Positions 11,457-22,638 of a stretch of DNA of 64,000 nt are shown here, in pieces. The stretch comes from Pollenia angustigena (taxonomy: Eukaryota > Arthropoda > Insecta > Diptera > Polleniidae). The stretch is from the NCBI GenBank assembly GCA_930367215.1, contig OV884056.1, positions 322,616,709 through 322,680,708 on the forward strand, given 5' to 3'. The notes under the pieces are model-generated. The model made no database searches. It was not told the DNA's origin and saw nothing but the letters and a program-made list of their open reading frames with translations. The position numbers were made by a program, and so were the translations under genes. Position 1 is the stretch's first letter, and the number at the start of each line of letters is the position of its first letter.

Positions 11457-12235
11457 TTAGGAATGTTTAGGAATTGATATTCGCCGCAACGGCAGCTTCT
11501 TGCTCTTTTCGAAATAATAAGGGCCGATGATTCCTTCAGCGTGTAAACCGCACCAAATAGTATATTTTAAAGGATGTAACGATAATTCGTTAACGTCTTG
11601 AAGATTGGCTTTCATCCCAATACGGCAATTTTGCATATTGACGTAGCTATTTGACCAGAAATGAACTTCATCACAAAGCACAATTCTCTGATAAAAATGC
11701 TCATCTTCGGTCAGTTTCAATCAGCAAAAATGAAACGCAAACGATTGTGATTGGGCTTCAATTTTTGCAAGAGCAGTATTGTTTTTATAGGCACGTAAGC
11801 CACTTTGAGCTACAGCAGCAATATTCTTTTCAGCAGGGTTTAGAAAACTGCAGTCGAACAAAAAACGACAATTTGTGTACAACTTTTTGACAGCGACTGT
11901 TTACATTTAATGAATCAGAAGGAAGAGCAACAGTTGTTTTTTGGCCAATGACAAATGAAGAAGTGGAAGAAATGTCAGTTTTTCTTCTTTGGCTACAGTT
12001 TTTTAAACGCTGCTCTTCAGTTCGCACATTTCTTTGTCTTGTTGATGGTTTTTGAATCGAGAGGAGTAGAATAAGTGCAAAAACTATCAAAAACTGCACG
12101 AATTTGTTGCTAAGTAGGGAGATTATTTGGACCGTAGAATGGACGAAGTGCTCTATTAACTTGACGAACAGATTTTGTTTTTTCAAAGTAAATACCCACA
12201 ATTTTGAAGTGTTGCTCTTGCGTTAAAAGATTCAT
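11457..12235 (-). pseudogene. Tc1/mariner-type (IS630-like) transposase pseudogene
   Basis: The minus strand starts at an ATG (12235-12233) with MNLLTQEQHFKIVGIYFEKT, then VRQVNRALRPFYGPNNLPT. This is the helix-turn-helix head of a transposase family common in insects. After a frameshift, KPSTRQRNVRTEE follows. Beyond the inserted element it resumes AEKNIAAVAQ, then FYQRIVLCDEVHFWSNSYVN, QNCRI, LHPLKYTIWCGL and GIIGPYYFE. The first catalytic aspartate is in CDEVHFW. Stops include a TAG after NNLPT and a frameshift after YYFE, and the second half is missing. The end near 11457 is simply where the frame stops. The C-terminal half of the same family is represented by the separate fragment at 22565-23905. 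Confidence 0.8.
11834..12012. mobile_element. 179-bp hAT-like miniature element inside the transposase pseudogene
   Basis: Ends are CAGGGTTTAGAAAACTGCAG and, inverted, CAGCGTTTAAAAAACTGTAG, 17 of 20 identical. The flanking 8-mers CTTTTCAG (11826-11833) and CTCTTCAG (12013-12020) agree at 7 of 8. Removing the element and one flank rejoins the transposase words RTEE and KNIAAV, so the insertion is later than the transposase. A second, end-damaged copy lies at 38064-38266. Confidence 0.85.
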
Positions 12236-12890
12236 GATGACTTGCCAAACCTTATTGAACAGATATGTCAACACAGTTTGGCATTCTCAGATGTCAAACC
12301 ATAGTTCTCGATATCGATAGTTCTCATTCAGCTCAAAAAACGACTGATACTTAGAGTTAAAACAAAAAGTATTGAATTCAGTCCGGAGATTGAAAGTATT
12401 CATTCTTTTATGCAAATGGGATAGTAGATGTTTGGTTGATTGTACAACCATCAAAAATGTTGCTCTTAAAATATGATAAAAAGTTATTATTTTAATTTAA
12501 ACATATGAATGGTAAATAAAAATATACATTGTTGTAGACAACAATATGATGGTTGTATAAAAATTAAAATTGGTTGTATTGAACATAAATATTTGTTATG
12601 TTTTTGATTATATCGTAAGCGACATCAATAAAACTATCGTAAGCGACAGGTACAATGATCAATTGCATCTTAGCATGTTCTTGAAAACTGTCGAATGAGC
12701 CATTATAAGTTTAAAAATAAATAAATGCATAACATGAAACCAAATAAAGCGCTTCACTACTTAAGAAGACAAATTTAGAGCCCTTTTATGTCAAATTTGC
12801 TTTTTGTCGCTCTCGATATAATCGCAAATAAGGCTCGATATTGAGAATGAGTTGTCTATGATTTATCGCACCATTTTTTTATGTTCTCTA
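12236..12890. other. AT-rich stretch with short direct repeats
   Basis: ATCGTAAGCGACA is repeated twice around 12614-12648, and TTGTTGTAGACAACAA forms a small palindrome near 12530. No gene is visible. Confidence 0.35.
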
Positions 12891-13570
12891 CATTTAGAAA
12901 GATCATAGATAGACGAGTTATTATAAAGTATACCGATCGACTCAGAATCACTTTCTGAGTCGAACTGAAGATGTCCGTCCGGCTGGCAGGCTGGCTGGCT
13001 GTCCATGTAACCTTGTGCGCAAAGTACAGGTCGCAATTTTGGAGATAATTTGATAAAATTTGGGACCATTTCCTAAGCTAATCCCGCGAAGCTCTATGCT
13101 TGTCTGCAGGAAAGAAGCCAGAGTCTCTGGTGGGAATCGAACCCGCGACCCCGGTGCTGATAGACTTGCTCGCTACCAGCTAACTAACAAACCGATTTTA
13201 ATGAAATTTAAACATAGATAGAACCATATCTTTATGGACACAAAAGGGATGCATTTTTTAAAAAATAGGACCACGAGGGGAGATAGGGGCAATTTCTGCC
13301 TCTCAAGCCGATTTTTATAAAATTTAAAACATAGATAGATCCATATTTATATGGACACATAAGCTATACAGTTTTTAAAAAATAGGGCCACAAGAGGAGG
13401 TAGGGGGCAATTTCTGCCTCTTGCAAACTTTCAAACCGATTTTAATAAAGTTTATAAACATAAGTAGATACATCCATATTTATATGGACATAAAAACATG
13501 ATGTGTTTTTTAATACTGTGGTGTAGGGTATCATATGGTCGGGCTTGACCGACTATACTTTCTTACTTGC
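12891..13570 (+). repeat. Dispersed fly repeat with GTCCGTCC box and tandem units
   Basis: The left part has GTATACCGATCGACTCAGAA and ATGTCCGTCCGGCTGGCAGG. The middle has about two and a half tandem units starting with CCGATTTTA at 13192, 13308 and 13436 (spacings 116 and 128). Each contains AACATAGATAGA, TATGGACACA and a GGGGCAATTTCTGCCTCT-like box. The right end reads GGTCGGGCTTGACCGACTATAC. A related copy in the other orientation lies at 16960-17320. Confidence 0.7.
13110..13192 (-). ncRNA. tRNA-like block (SINE head or tRNA pseudogene)
   Basis: On the minus strand a consensus B box, GGGTTCGATTCCCA (plus 13131-13144), lies downstream of an A-box-like TTAGCTGGTAGCGAGC (plus 13168-13183). 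The T-arm stem and loop are well formed, but no full cloverleaf or anticodon arm could be drawn and no CCA or poly-T terminator is adjacent. It interrupts the dispersed repeat around it. A tRNA-derived SINE fragment is the likeliest reading. Confidence 0.5.
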
Positions 13571-13865
13571 TTTAACTTAAACTTGTGGAATTTTGTACAA
13601 CTATTTTTTTAAGCCCTCATAACTGTCACGACAAGGGCAACCAAAAAAGCACTAAAAACCAGTTTTAAGCTCTTAAAAAAAGCTTTTTAAAACATGAAAA
13701 TAAGTTGTTAAAATTAAAAAAAGCAATTTAAATTAATTTTCCACTATATTCGTTTAATACGTTATAAATTGATGCGATAAATTTTCGAAAAGAAAACTCT
13801 GTCTATTTGGAGTCAGCGCATCCTTGTACATAGAAAAAGTTCTTTCTACGTCAACAATATCTTTT

Positions 13866-14000
13866 AGTACCGAAAATCCTTTATTATAAGGTAAAAAGGG
13901 TATATATAAGTTTGTCATTCCGTTTGTAATTTCTATAATATTGATGTTAGTGCTGGTTCACACACGTCAAGTTTGACTCTTCAAGTCTTGAGTTTTTAGG
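13866..14000 (+). repeat. Head fragment of the dispersed repeat plus a second short repeat
   Basis: 13886-13925 reads AAGGGTATATATAAGTTTGTCATTCCG-like, the usual start of the dispersed fly repeat, and then stops. 13950-14000 (GGTTCACACACGTCAAG...TTTTTAGGAGAGA) matches about 55012-55065. Confidence 0.45.
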
Positions 14001-14425
14001 AGAGAAGGGAAAAGAGAATGCCATTTCTTCTCCCCTGGCCATTTTCTCAATGTATCGAGAAACCGTCTGTTACTTAATGTCAACATAAATTTATTAGACC
14101 GATAAACTGTCCGTTAACGATTTTGGGTTTCTTAATATACCGACAAAAAACATTGTTTATAGTTGGCAACACCTCTCAAAATACATATAAAAGTTGGGAG
14201 TCAGCTGATTGAATTTATCTGTACGACAAATAAGCGGCAAATAAATAATTGGCAGATGAGTGCCGGTTGGCTTTGCGACAGAATAGAAGCAAATGAGACA
14301 TTGAGAAAACCAAATTTCTTTAATGTGCAGTTTTTCGTTGGGAAAAAAGATAATCGCGTAATGAGAAAACGGCCATAAGTGTTTGCAAGAATTTTCTAAT
14401 TTAAGTACGCTACCTAACAGTTCTT
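14001..14425. other. Stretch without recognisable gene
   Basis: A 71-codon open frame at 14163-14378 is not supported by any recognisable motif or splice context. Confidence 0.3.
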
Positions 14426-14735
14426 CCATAAATTTTGTAAATAACGTTTAATAACTTTAAAAATTTTTATAAAAAGAAACTGGGAATTATTTTCTTATAA
14501 AATACATAACTGAAATTTAGCTCACAGAATAAATTCGAAAAATGAAAAATGTTGAATAATTTTTATAAAAATTAAGAAAACTAGCAACGCAGTTTGAAAG
14601 ATAAATTCACTCAAAATAATTAAGAAATAAGTATTTTTGAATTTGCTTTTAACGTTCCTGAGTTATACCGGTTTTCAGATTTGTACCCTGTTTATGATAT
14701 TCTTACTCAACCACAACAAGCAAATTAAAATCAAA
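14426..14735 (+). pseudogene. Fragment of an unclassified transposon protein, plus orientation
   Basis: About 14586-14732 is closely similar to the reverse complement of 16541-16690. In frame it reads FNVPELYRFSDLYPVYDI, matching SVPVLYRYSALYPVYDII of the minus-strand copy. Upstream similarity continues to about 14426, interrupted by roughly 115 bp (near 14475-14570) that belongs to the repeat shared with 2938-2998. The fragment ends in TAA soon after. Its protein family is the one described under 15120-16700. Confidence 0.55.
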
Positions 14736-15052
14736 CGTTTTATTTAGGTTTGTTTAAAAATCATTTATTGAGGTTTTGAAAATCTGTTGTGACACTGAAG
14801 TAAGTGTAAGTCAAAATCACACCTCGTTCTGCCACATCATTTACCACTAGTAAATGTTGAACTTTGTTCTTTACATTTTGAAATGACTTGTTGGCTTCCC
14901 AATTTTCTGTTTCTGTTCAATTGAAATATTTTAAGCTAAAAAAAATGAGACGGGTTTTGGAAATGAATAGTTGAATTTCTTTATTTTTTTAAGGATGTAC
15001 TTATGTAGTTTTTTTTCTAATCAACTTAGGGTTTTGGTGTCGATATGTTCAT

Positions 15053-15053
<1 letters not shown>

Positions 15054-15084
<31 letters not shown>
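15054..15084. repeat. A31 homopolymer
   Basis: Thirty-one uninterrupted A residues. No retroelement sequence is recognisable immediately upstream, so it is not called a retroposon tail. Confidence 0.85.
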
Positions 15085-15085
<1 letters not shown>

Positions 15086-15119
15086 GGTAAGGTTGGCAAT
15101 TTTGGGTTAAAGTGACTGA

Positions 15120-16700
15120 TGACCTAGAAAAGTTTTTAACGTGGATCATTCAACGGCTACATTAATAATTTTGTAGATATCCAACCGCCTTGATAAAATA
15201 AAATCATTGAGAGGAGGGTATCGAGGGCATTGACAGAGGTATCCATTTTTGATATTTATTCTTAAAATAAATGAACTAAATTCTTGCAAAGCATCATTTT
15301 TTGAATTGTCATGCAAGATTGCAGCTGGTTTCGAAAAATGCATTTTTTAAACAATATAAAATTTTCTTCATCCAGCAAGCCTGATTAACAGCTCTTGAAG
15401 CTTTAACTGCTTGATAGGGTTTAGAGATATCACCCAAAAAGACAAGACTCACACGCAGAGAAAAAGTATGGTTGGGCATGGTTACGGCAACAACACTATG
15501 TTTATTGTAACAATATATTGTTGTCGTACACAAATAATTGCTATTTTTATTAAATATCAACAATTTTATAGTTACTGTAAACATATCAATGTTTATCTCA
15601 ATTATAAATTTGAGTATTGTTGACCGAAAAATAATTATTTTTCTAACAACTAAATTGTGATAACTTTCAAAACATATTATACTACCCACAACCATATCAT
15701 GATATTTAATAGCCATAACATCATAACTTTCTGTACATTAATCATATTATGTTTAAGATGCAATCAAACTATTTTTACTCTAATAATATTATGACAGCGC
15801 CATTTGTAAAATTATTTTGAATCAGTTGTGTCGTTTGTTTTATATGTGAGCGGTTAAACAAGATAAATTACCATATAAAATAATAAATTTAAAGAAATTA
15901 AAATAATTAATAATTAATAGTGCAGTAGTAAAATCCAACAACAAATATTGAACTCTGCTATTTTATTTACATCAAGAAAAATTTTAAAAAGTAACAAAAT
16001 AAAAAAATCGATACATAAAAATTTTAATTTATTTTGTATTGTTATGACAGTTATTAAAGGACCTGTATCATAATATGATTGCTTCTAAATTTATTATGAT
16101 TAACATGATGATAATATGATTACTTCTTAGCTTATTATGATTAACATGTATGAATAATATGATTCCTTCTTAACATATTATGATTAACAGAATAATAATA
16201 TGATTAAGGGAAAAATATTTTGATGTAATATTACGTATATATTTAGCCATAATATGATTCAATAAAAATCTTAATATGGTGACTACAATCATGAATCTTA
16301 TCATAATGTAGCTCTTAGAATATGTTTACCACAACCATGTTTTTTCTTTGCGTTCAGATGAAGCAATTCTTTATAGTCTTCTTTTGGTTGCATGTCTTTA
16401 AGCTGGCCTTTAGTAAAATTGCTCAAATCTCCACGTATTGGTAATGGATTACAATTACATCAATGTCACAACTTCTGAAACTGATTTTCAGAATTTATTG
16501 CAGGGCATAGAACTTTACGTAAGAACCCCAATAAAGGATTTTTAGTTGTTTGTTGGGTATGATTAATAATATCGTAAACTGGGTACAAAGCTGAATACCG
16601 GTATAACACTGGAACGCTAAGAGCAATTAAAAATATACTAGTTCCAAAATTATTAAGAATTAATTGATCTTTCAAGCTGCATTGTTAGTTTTTTTCATTT
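15120..16700 (-). pseudogene. Interrupted transposon-protein pseudogene (unclassified DNA transposon)
   Basis: On the minus strand the first part (16700 down to 16354) contains SVPVLYRYSALYPVYDII, NPLLGFLRKVLCPAIN and, after a stop, NPLPIRGDLSNFTKGQLKDM ending KELLHL. The second part (15451 down to 15146) continues SLVFLGD, SRAVNQACWMKKILYCLK, then, frameshifted, NDALQEFSSFILRINIKNGY and PPLNDFILSRRL. The pattern KELL.L..(I/V)FLG...A.WM.K.IYCLK is one I associate with a transposon-borne protein found in several insect and cnidarian genomes; I cannot name its superfamily with confidence. The two parts are separated exactly by the 15452-16353 insertion. Several stops and frameshifts show that it is dead. 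Confidence 0.6.
15452..16353. mobile_element. 902-bp element with CACGCAGAGAAAAA ends and TCA duplication
   Basis: The left end CACGCAGAGAAAAAGTATGG and the inverted right end AACGCAAAGAAAAAACATGG match at 16 of 20. The trinucleotide TCA flanks both sides (15449-15451, 16354-16356), and removing the insert restores the reading frame words KELLHL|SLVFLG. CAC-type ends with a 3-bp duplication suggest the CACTA-like group, as inference only. The right half holds three to four imperfect units built on AATATGATT...CTTATTATGATTAAC (about 16070-16205). No transposase is present. Confidence 0.7.
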
Positions 16701-16760
16701 TTTTATAAATATTAAAAGTTATAAAGCGTTATTTACAAAATTTATGGAAAAATTTAGAAG
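16541..16760 (-). repeat. Minus-strand partner of the 14426-14735 repeat
   Basis: Reverse complement of this segment aligns over most of its length with 14426-14735, forming an inverted pair about 1.8 kb apart. It includes the N-terminal part of the interrupted transposon protein. Confidence 0.6.
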
Positions 16761-16959
16761 AATTGTAGTGTAGGTTGCCTTAATGAGCAAATTCATTGCA
16801 AAAACTATTAGTTTCTGCACACAAAAATAAAGCCTGAATATTTTTCTTTTAAATTATTTCCCTAAAAGTGAAAAAAATCTTGGTTTTTGACAAAGTTATG
16901 AAAAAAAACTCAAAAAAAAACCGGAAAACCCGATTTTTGGTAAAAAACTAGTCTTGAGC

Positions 16960-17320
16960 GACCTCTAAGCCTCTTCCGATAGGGATCTATCTATGTTTAA
17001 AATTTCATTAAAATCGGTTTGATAGTGTCTGCTAGGCAGAAATTGCCCCTATCCCCTATCTCCTCGTGATCCTATTTTTTTAAAAATGCATACCCTATGT
17101 ATCCATATAAATAAGGATCTATCTGCATATGTCCTTTGTACCAAATTTAATGAAATGGTTACATGGACAGCCAGCCAGCCAGTCGGACGGATATCGTAAG
17201 ATTGCCTCAGAAAGCGAATCTGAGTCGATCGGTATATTTTAGACCCAATATTTTAAGGTGTAACACACATCAGCACAAATGCATTTTACCCTCTCCACTT
17301 TTGGGGAGTGGGTATAATAA
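16960..17320 (-). repeat. Dispersed fly repeat, reverse-oriented copy
   Basis: Contains the same boxes as 12891-13570 in reverse order: TATCTATGTTTAAAATTTCA, GCAGAAATTGCCCCTA, a CCAGCCAGCCAG box, GAGTCGATCGGTATA, and an edge reading GGGGAGTGGGTATAATA near 17303. It is a diverged copy of the same family. Confidence 0.6.
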
Positions 17321-18836
17321 CATACAGAGATAATACACCTGGGCTTTCCCCGTGAAAGTACTTTATTGCAAGTAGAGTATACGTATAATCAACAAAAAAT
17401 CGAAGAAACAGCCGATTGGATGAAAGTACCAAAATTATGTGTGTGTTAGTGAAAAAGTGTGAGTGAATTGCGACTTTCAAGAAATTTACTTTCACATGTA
17501 AATGCTAGGATAGGTTTTTGGGAAGGGAAATGTTTTATCCAGAGCACAAAAATGGCTGATTTTTAACAAAAAAGTTGTCACATAAAAAAAAAATAATAAC
17601 AATTTTTGCAAAAATTTATTAAATAAGGTTTTTTCCTAGGAAAAAATTAAAAATAACTAAAAAAAAAGCCGATATTGCCAAAATAAGCAAAAAAAAAGCC
17701 TTAACAATTATAGCTCATTTTTCTTGTTTTTCATGATGACCAACTGATTGACAACTGTTACTGAATTATTCGGCGGTTAGTACAGTGCTTGCTACCGCGA
17801 GTGTTTTCCATTAAAAATCTTGTACGTAAATTAACTGTCGTAAGTGTCAATGTCGAATACTTCTGTGCTCTTTCAATTTTATGAGATAAATTTTTAAACG
17901 TACCTATCAATTTGGACCTTGTTGTCATTAATTATTATTATTTGTCATTACTCGTATTATGTGTTCAACTTTAAATGATGTTATTTCATTTCTGTATTTT
18001 CAAGCGTAATAGACCAACATTAAAAAAAAACAATATTGTAAGCAAAATGAGAAATACAAATGTATGTAAAGAAATAAAATCGGTAGCAAGAACATTTGCC
18101 TAAGTTGTGTGTGTAAGTATTCGTATCTTTAATTATACTGAATGCAAAATTTATTACCAACAACAGAATACTGCTGAATGTATGAATTGTATAATTAAAC
18201 CTTAAATAGTTTAAACTAAACATACGAGCATGTCTGTCCATTAAGTCAACAATCACATGAAGCCATTGACCAACTAACAGTACGTCATTCGTTAATATTC
18301 TCTCATAACTTTTAATATCAGTTGCTGACTTTGAAGAATTTGAATTTTTTTTTTTTTTTTATTTGCAGAATTATTATAAACGAAGGTTTATTATGACTTT
18401 GACATTGATTCTTAACAGCAAATTATAGTATAAACTAGTATGTAGTTGAATGATGTTTTCAATAATACACATAGACACATGAAAAGAAACGGTATTGTAG
18501 TGGTAGGTACGAGAAGTTTGGCTAATTAAAATAAATAGAACAAAATAAAGCATCAAATAGTTATAAAAATTAAAAAAAAATTAAGTAACAAATTTTTAAA
18601 CAAGTTTCATTTAACCAGTTGAGGAGTTGTAAATAAATAAATTTGTTGGACGATTACACACACACACAAAGCCAAACATATTTACGGGCACATAAAACAG
18701 ACAGTCCGTTATAAAGATAAGTATGTTTCTTAAGTCTTTTGATTTTACTCCAAAATGTTATGCCATCGTATCGTATTTAAAAAAAAACTATAAAATTTAA
18801 TTACTTTCTGTAAATCATTTTAGTTTTAAATTACAC
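17321..18836. other. AT-rich stretch, no gene seen
   Basis: Poly-A and poly-T runs and chance frames only. Nothing here has splice context or a recognisable motif. Confidence 0.3.
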
Positions 18837-18837
18837 A

Positions 18838-19021
18838 TCGTCGGTTGATAATTTAATTGTCTTATGTCGATTTTTTGCGGTTTTGAGTTAAGATCGATTC
18901 CTTAGGTTTTCCGACCTGATCTTTCATTTGGCGTAATCAGCTGAAGCAATTTTCAAACTTCAAACTCAATTTACTCGAAACTATCGGAACCCATATACGA
19001 CGATTAAATTATCAACGACAT
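18838..19021. mobile_element. Short inverted-repeat element
   Basis: GTCGGTTGATAATTTAATTG (from 18840) recurs inverted near 19001-19019 (GTCGTTGATAATTTAATCG), arms of about 28 bp with a few mismatches around a 125-bp centre. No target duplication is clear. Confidence 0.5.
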
Positions 19022-20812
19022 ACACTTTAAACAAAATTCAATCCATCCGTACTCAAATCAATCTGAAGCGGTATAATTAGTACGGTGAGTACGGATTTTC
19101 TTGAATCAAGTACAGAAAGATTGATTCAAGTACGGATAGACAATCGCAAAATACTTAAATTATCCATATTCAATCCCGATTTCTTACTTGAAATAATCCG
19201 AAAATTAGATTGATTTAAGTAAAACTAAGATCCAGGGCTGCCAGTTTCTTTTTTCCTTGTCCCAAAAATATAAAATAAAAAACCCCAATAAAAAAAAACA
19301 AAAAACCTTAAAAAGCTAACATTTTTGTTTTGTTTCCGAAATTGAAGAAATAATAATAATAATAAGAAATCCCCATGTACAAATTTTAAATAAAAATTTT
19401 TTTTTTAATTTGGTTGTAGCGACTGGTTTCGTTATGTTTTTTAAAATCCTTTCCATGCGATTCCAGTGAGGAATTACAAGCAGAACAATATGCTGTTTTT
19501 GAAGACGAATGAGTCAATTTATAAGAATTTGTTCAATCGGTTTTAGTCATCCTTAAATCAACAATACAAATCCATACATATATCCGTCATTTATTTAATA
19601 CTTCGATGCATAATAACTACTTACCAATAGCCCAGCATTCTTTGTTCCGAACTTTATTATATTTTCCTTCACATTTACTTATTTTTGGGGAAGACATGCA
19701 TATTTGCTTAAAAATTTTGTATTTGTTGTCAACGGGTTTAGATTCTTTTTTTAAATTCTTCTTTTTAAAAGCACTCACTCAAGAATAATAACATAAGTTT
19801 ATTAAGTACCTTTAAGACACTCATCAAAAATGGTAGTCTTAGTTAGTCCCCTTTACATCGTATTAGTTGTTGATAAGAGCAAAATAAAAGCTTCTCTACT
19901 TTTTTTGATATTTTATATACGAAACAAATAGAAATAAGCATTTATAATAAAAGGAAAATATATAAAATACCCGAATTGTTTGTATATCCCCAAAAAAAAC
20001 CCCAATCCCCAAATGACTTTCTTTGTCCTTTTTGCTAGCATGAAACTCTCAACTTTGAGGAGAGTTTCATGTTTAAAATTGTTTTAATCCGAATTCGTAC
20101 TTAAAATGATCCGAAAATAAGATTCAAGCTTGCATAAAACCAAAAAAGAAATTAGAAAGAAAAAGTTAATATGGTTGATTAACTTACCCGCATTACACCT
20201 TACAGAATGATAAAACACCAACATCATGGCCGATATGGTTTTTAGTTTAGAAATCTTATGTACACATTTAACCAAAAATATAAACTAAATGAGAAGCAAG
20301 AGTTCAAATTTACTTTTTAGCCCTTCTTGGAACACATGAGTCTAGCCAGACCTATTCTCAATGTGTATAGAAAATCGAAACATGCGTAAGCCGGAGGGTT
20401 AAACATGAAAATAATATTTGTTGTTCTTCTTGTTCTGTTGTTTTCAGTTGTTGTTTTTCCAAATTTGTGTTGTGTTGTTGTAAATCTACAACAAAATTTG
20501 AAAAACACACACGTTTTCACGCATAAAAGAATACAATGCTGAGAGATGAGACAAATAAGTTTTATGAGATTAAAACCCTCACGTTGTAATTTTACTCTCA
20601 GTGTGGCACTACCAACGAAAAGATTAATCTTTTTTTTTACTTGATTTAAGAATTTTATACTTATTTCAAGAAATTTCAAGAAGGTAATCCCATTTAGGAG
20701 TGTTTTGAGAACGTTTTAGTGTTATTCGTACTTGAATTTTTGAGTACGACTCGTACTTAAAGTAATCATGAAAAACTTGATTTATCGCGAGTGTTTTTCT
20801 TGCTGTGTACAT
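19022..20812. other. AT-rich stretch with hAT-like single end and repeated GTACTTRAA words
   Basis: CAGGGCTGCCAGTTTC at 19233 looks like a hAT left end, followed by CCCCAA-rich DNA up to about 20010, but no matching right end was found. GTACTTGAAT/ATCCGAAAAT words recur at about 19080-19225, 20090-20140 and 20725-20770. A small hairpin, CATGAAACTCTC and its inverse, spans 20039-20071. Confidence 0.35.
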
Positions 20813-21187
20813 ACCCTGCAAATAAAATTGGACCACCTGATCCATTTTGATAAAATGGACTACTCCATGGACTGGTCCGATGTAATGCAAGCATGGACCA
20901 TGTCATTATTAAAAAGTGTTTGTAGTGAGAAGACATGTCTTCTTTTTTTAACGATGCATTCGTTTTTAAACGACTTCAAAACTAATCCTCTTGAGTATAC
21001 CATGGAGTAGTTTTAAAACTACTCCTTAGTGGTCCAAAGGTGGGTTATGTGGTCCTCTTCTAGGACATCGTAATGTTAAATAGACCAGGTTTTTTTCCAT
21101 ACGTTTGGGTTACTTTCAGACTAGTCCTGGTCCCTTGTGGACTACTCTTTACACGCGTGTTTGGACTGGTCCTATTATTTGCAGGGT
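20813..21187. mobile_element. Inverted-repeat element rich in GGACC/GGTCC words
   Basis: ACCCTGCAAATAA at 20813-20825 recurs inverted at 21175-21187. The flanking 8-mers GTGTACAT and GCATACAT agree at 6 of 8, compatible with an old 8-bp duplication. Inside, GGACCA, GGTCC, GGACTAC and AGTCC recur many times on both strands, as in subterminal transposase-binding arrays. No coding sequence is recognised. Confidence 0.5.
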
Positions 21188-21770
21188 GCATACATATGCT
21201 TTTTATAGCCTTCGCCGAAGATACGTTTATCATTCTCGTTGTAATATCCACAATATTGATCTTAGATCTAGTTAAGTATATATGTTGTGGAACCTTATGA
21301 GAAAATAAGTTCATATCATGATGTCAGTCTGTCCGTCGCACAGTGGGTTGAACCATAGGTAAACTAAGGATTAATTCAGGGAAGCCCATTATTATCGATA
21401 TTTATATATTATTGGAATAAACATTATTTTGTAACAAAAAATGCTTTTTAAAAAAAATTCATAGAAAATATTTTGTTATTTAAAAAAGAAGAGACAGTAC
21501 TTTTTGTTTTTATATATATCGCCATTTTCTCCATAAAATTTGAGCCAATTGGATTCTTTCACAATAATTGCAATTTGTAGAAAAACGCAGTAAGGCCAGG
21601 CCGCAAGATTTTTTTTCTAGATTTAAAAGCTTAAATCTCATATTAGAGTAGCAATAAAAAAGAATTACCCGATCTTGCCCTGAAATTTTTAAAACTCAGT
21701 GTTCTGTGGCTTGGTGCTAAAAGGGCCAATGTCAATATTTTGCTGTTTTGAGTTAATCGTTGCATTATGT

Positions 21771-21890
21771 GTATTATTTTACTCTCTTTTATTTTTCTGT
21801 ATCAGCCAATGTCTAAGTTAACAAGAACAGTTTAATGAGGTTTTTTGGACATTGGCTGATACTGAAAAATAAAAGAGAGTAAAATAATAC
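21771..21890. repeat. Near-perfect 43-bp-arm hairpin
   Basis: The arm 21771-21813 (GTATTATTTTACTCTC...CAGCCAATGTC) is repeated inverted at 21848-21890 with one mismatch in 43, around a 34-nt loop. It would fold as a long stable RNA or DNA hairpin. It could be a small fold-back element; no flanking duplication was identified. Confidence 0.8.
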
Positions 21891-22564
21891 AAATAAATAA
21901 AATTTAATTAGGTACTTAAATACCTAAAGTAAAAGGCTTTTTAAATTGATGGTTTTTGTTTTAAGAAGACTTAATACAAAATACTAGCGCTCAAAATATC
22001 TCAATTTTCAATTTTAACCACGGCACGCAAGACTTGTAAAAACTATTTGACTTTGACCGCTCACTGTCAATAAAGTAGTTAGTTACTCAAAGCAGTAATT
22101 TTAGAATTTGTTACTTTCACCCAAGTCGAAAAGCTTGGGTTAATGTTGTCATGATTATGATTTACCTTAAAAATATTGAAAACTCACAGGCACGAGTGAT
22201 TCCTATGAGATGAACAATAACGACATCGATCTTATCGATGATTTATTCTGATGGAAGACATTGATTTCAACTTACAATTACATCGTAAAAAATGTTTAAT
22301 GAAATATTTCTGTTTCGTTTTTGAATTTTAATGTGTTTAAAAAAAAAAAAAAAGTTTTTAGCCATTTTTTCTGTAAATTTGGCCGTTTTTGTCACCAAGT
22401 TTTGGCAGCTCTGGTCTACAGAATCACTACAATTGTTTTGTTTTATAACGAAAGACAGAACACAAAATAACGTTTGTTACTTTCGGAAAAATTTGTTTAC
22501 AATTTTCTTTAAAAATAGTTTTGTTGGAGGTGACCATATTTAAAGAAGTTTTTTCTCTGCGCGC
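21891..22564. other. AT-rich stretch with orphan repeat ends
   Basis: Near 22426 the word TTTTGGCAGCTCTG looks like a hAT right end without a partner. At 22545-22562 TTTTTTCTCTGCGCG resembles the 15452-16353 element's terminus and abuts the transposase remnant that follows. No gene is seen. Confidence 0.35.
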
Positions 22565-22638
22565 TAGAAATTCAATGGCCATGTTTTCTCACGTTGTGGC
22601 GATGTTAATTGGCCGCTACGATCATGTAATTTGGCACC

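Noticed and set aside
13110..13192. Functional tRNA gene
   Set aside because: The B box is good, but no complete cloverleaf, anticodon arm or terminator could be drawn.
15054..15084. Poly-A tail of a retroposon
   Set aside because: No retroelement 3' sequence precedes the tract on either strand.
20317..20679. 120-codon minus-strand frame
   Set aside because: Low complexity, no motif, no splice context; consistent with chance in AT-rich DNA.
21073..21300. Hydrophobic 75-codon frame resembling a membrane protein
   Set aside because: It overlaps the GGACC/GGTCC inverted-repeat element and dispersed-repeat words; the hydrophobicity comes from T-rich DNA.
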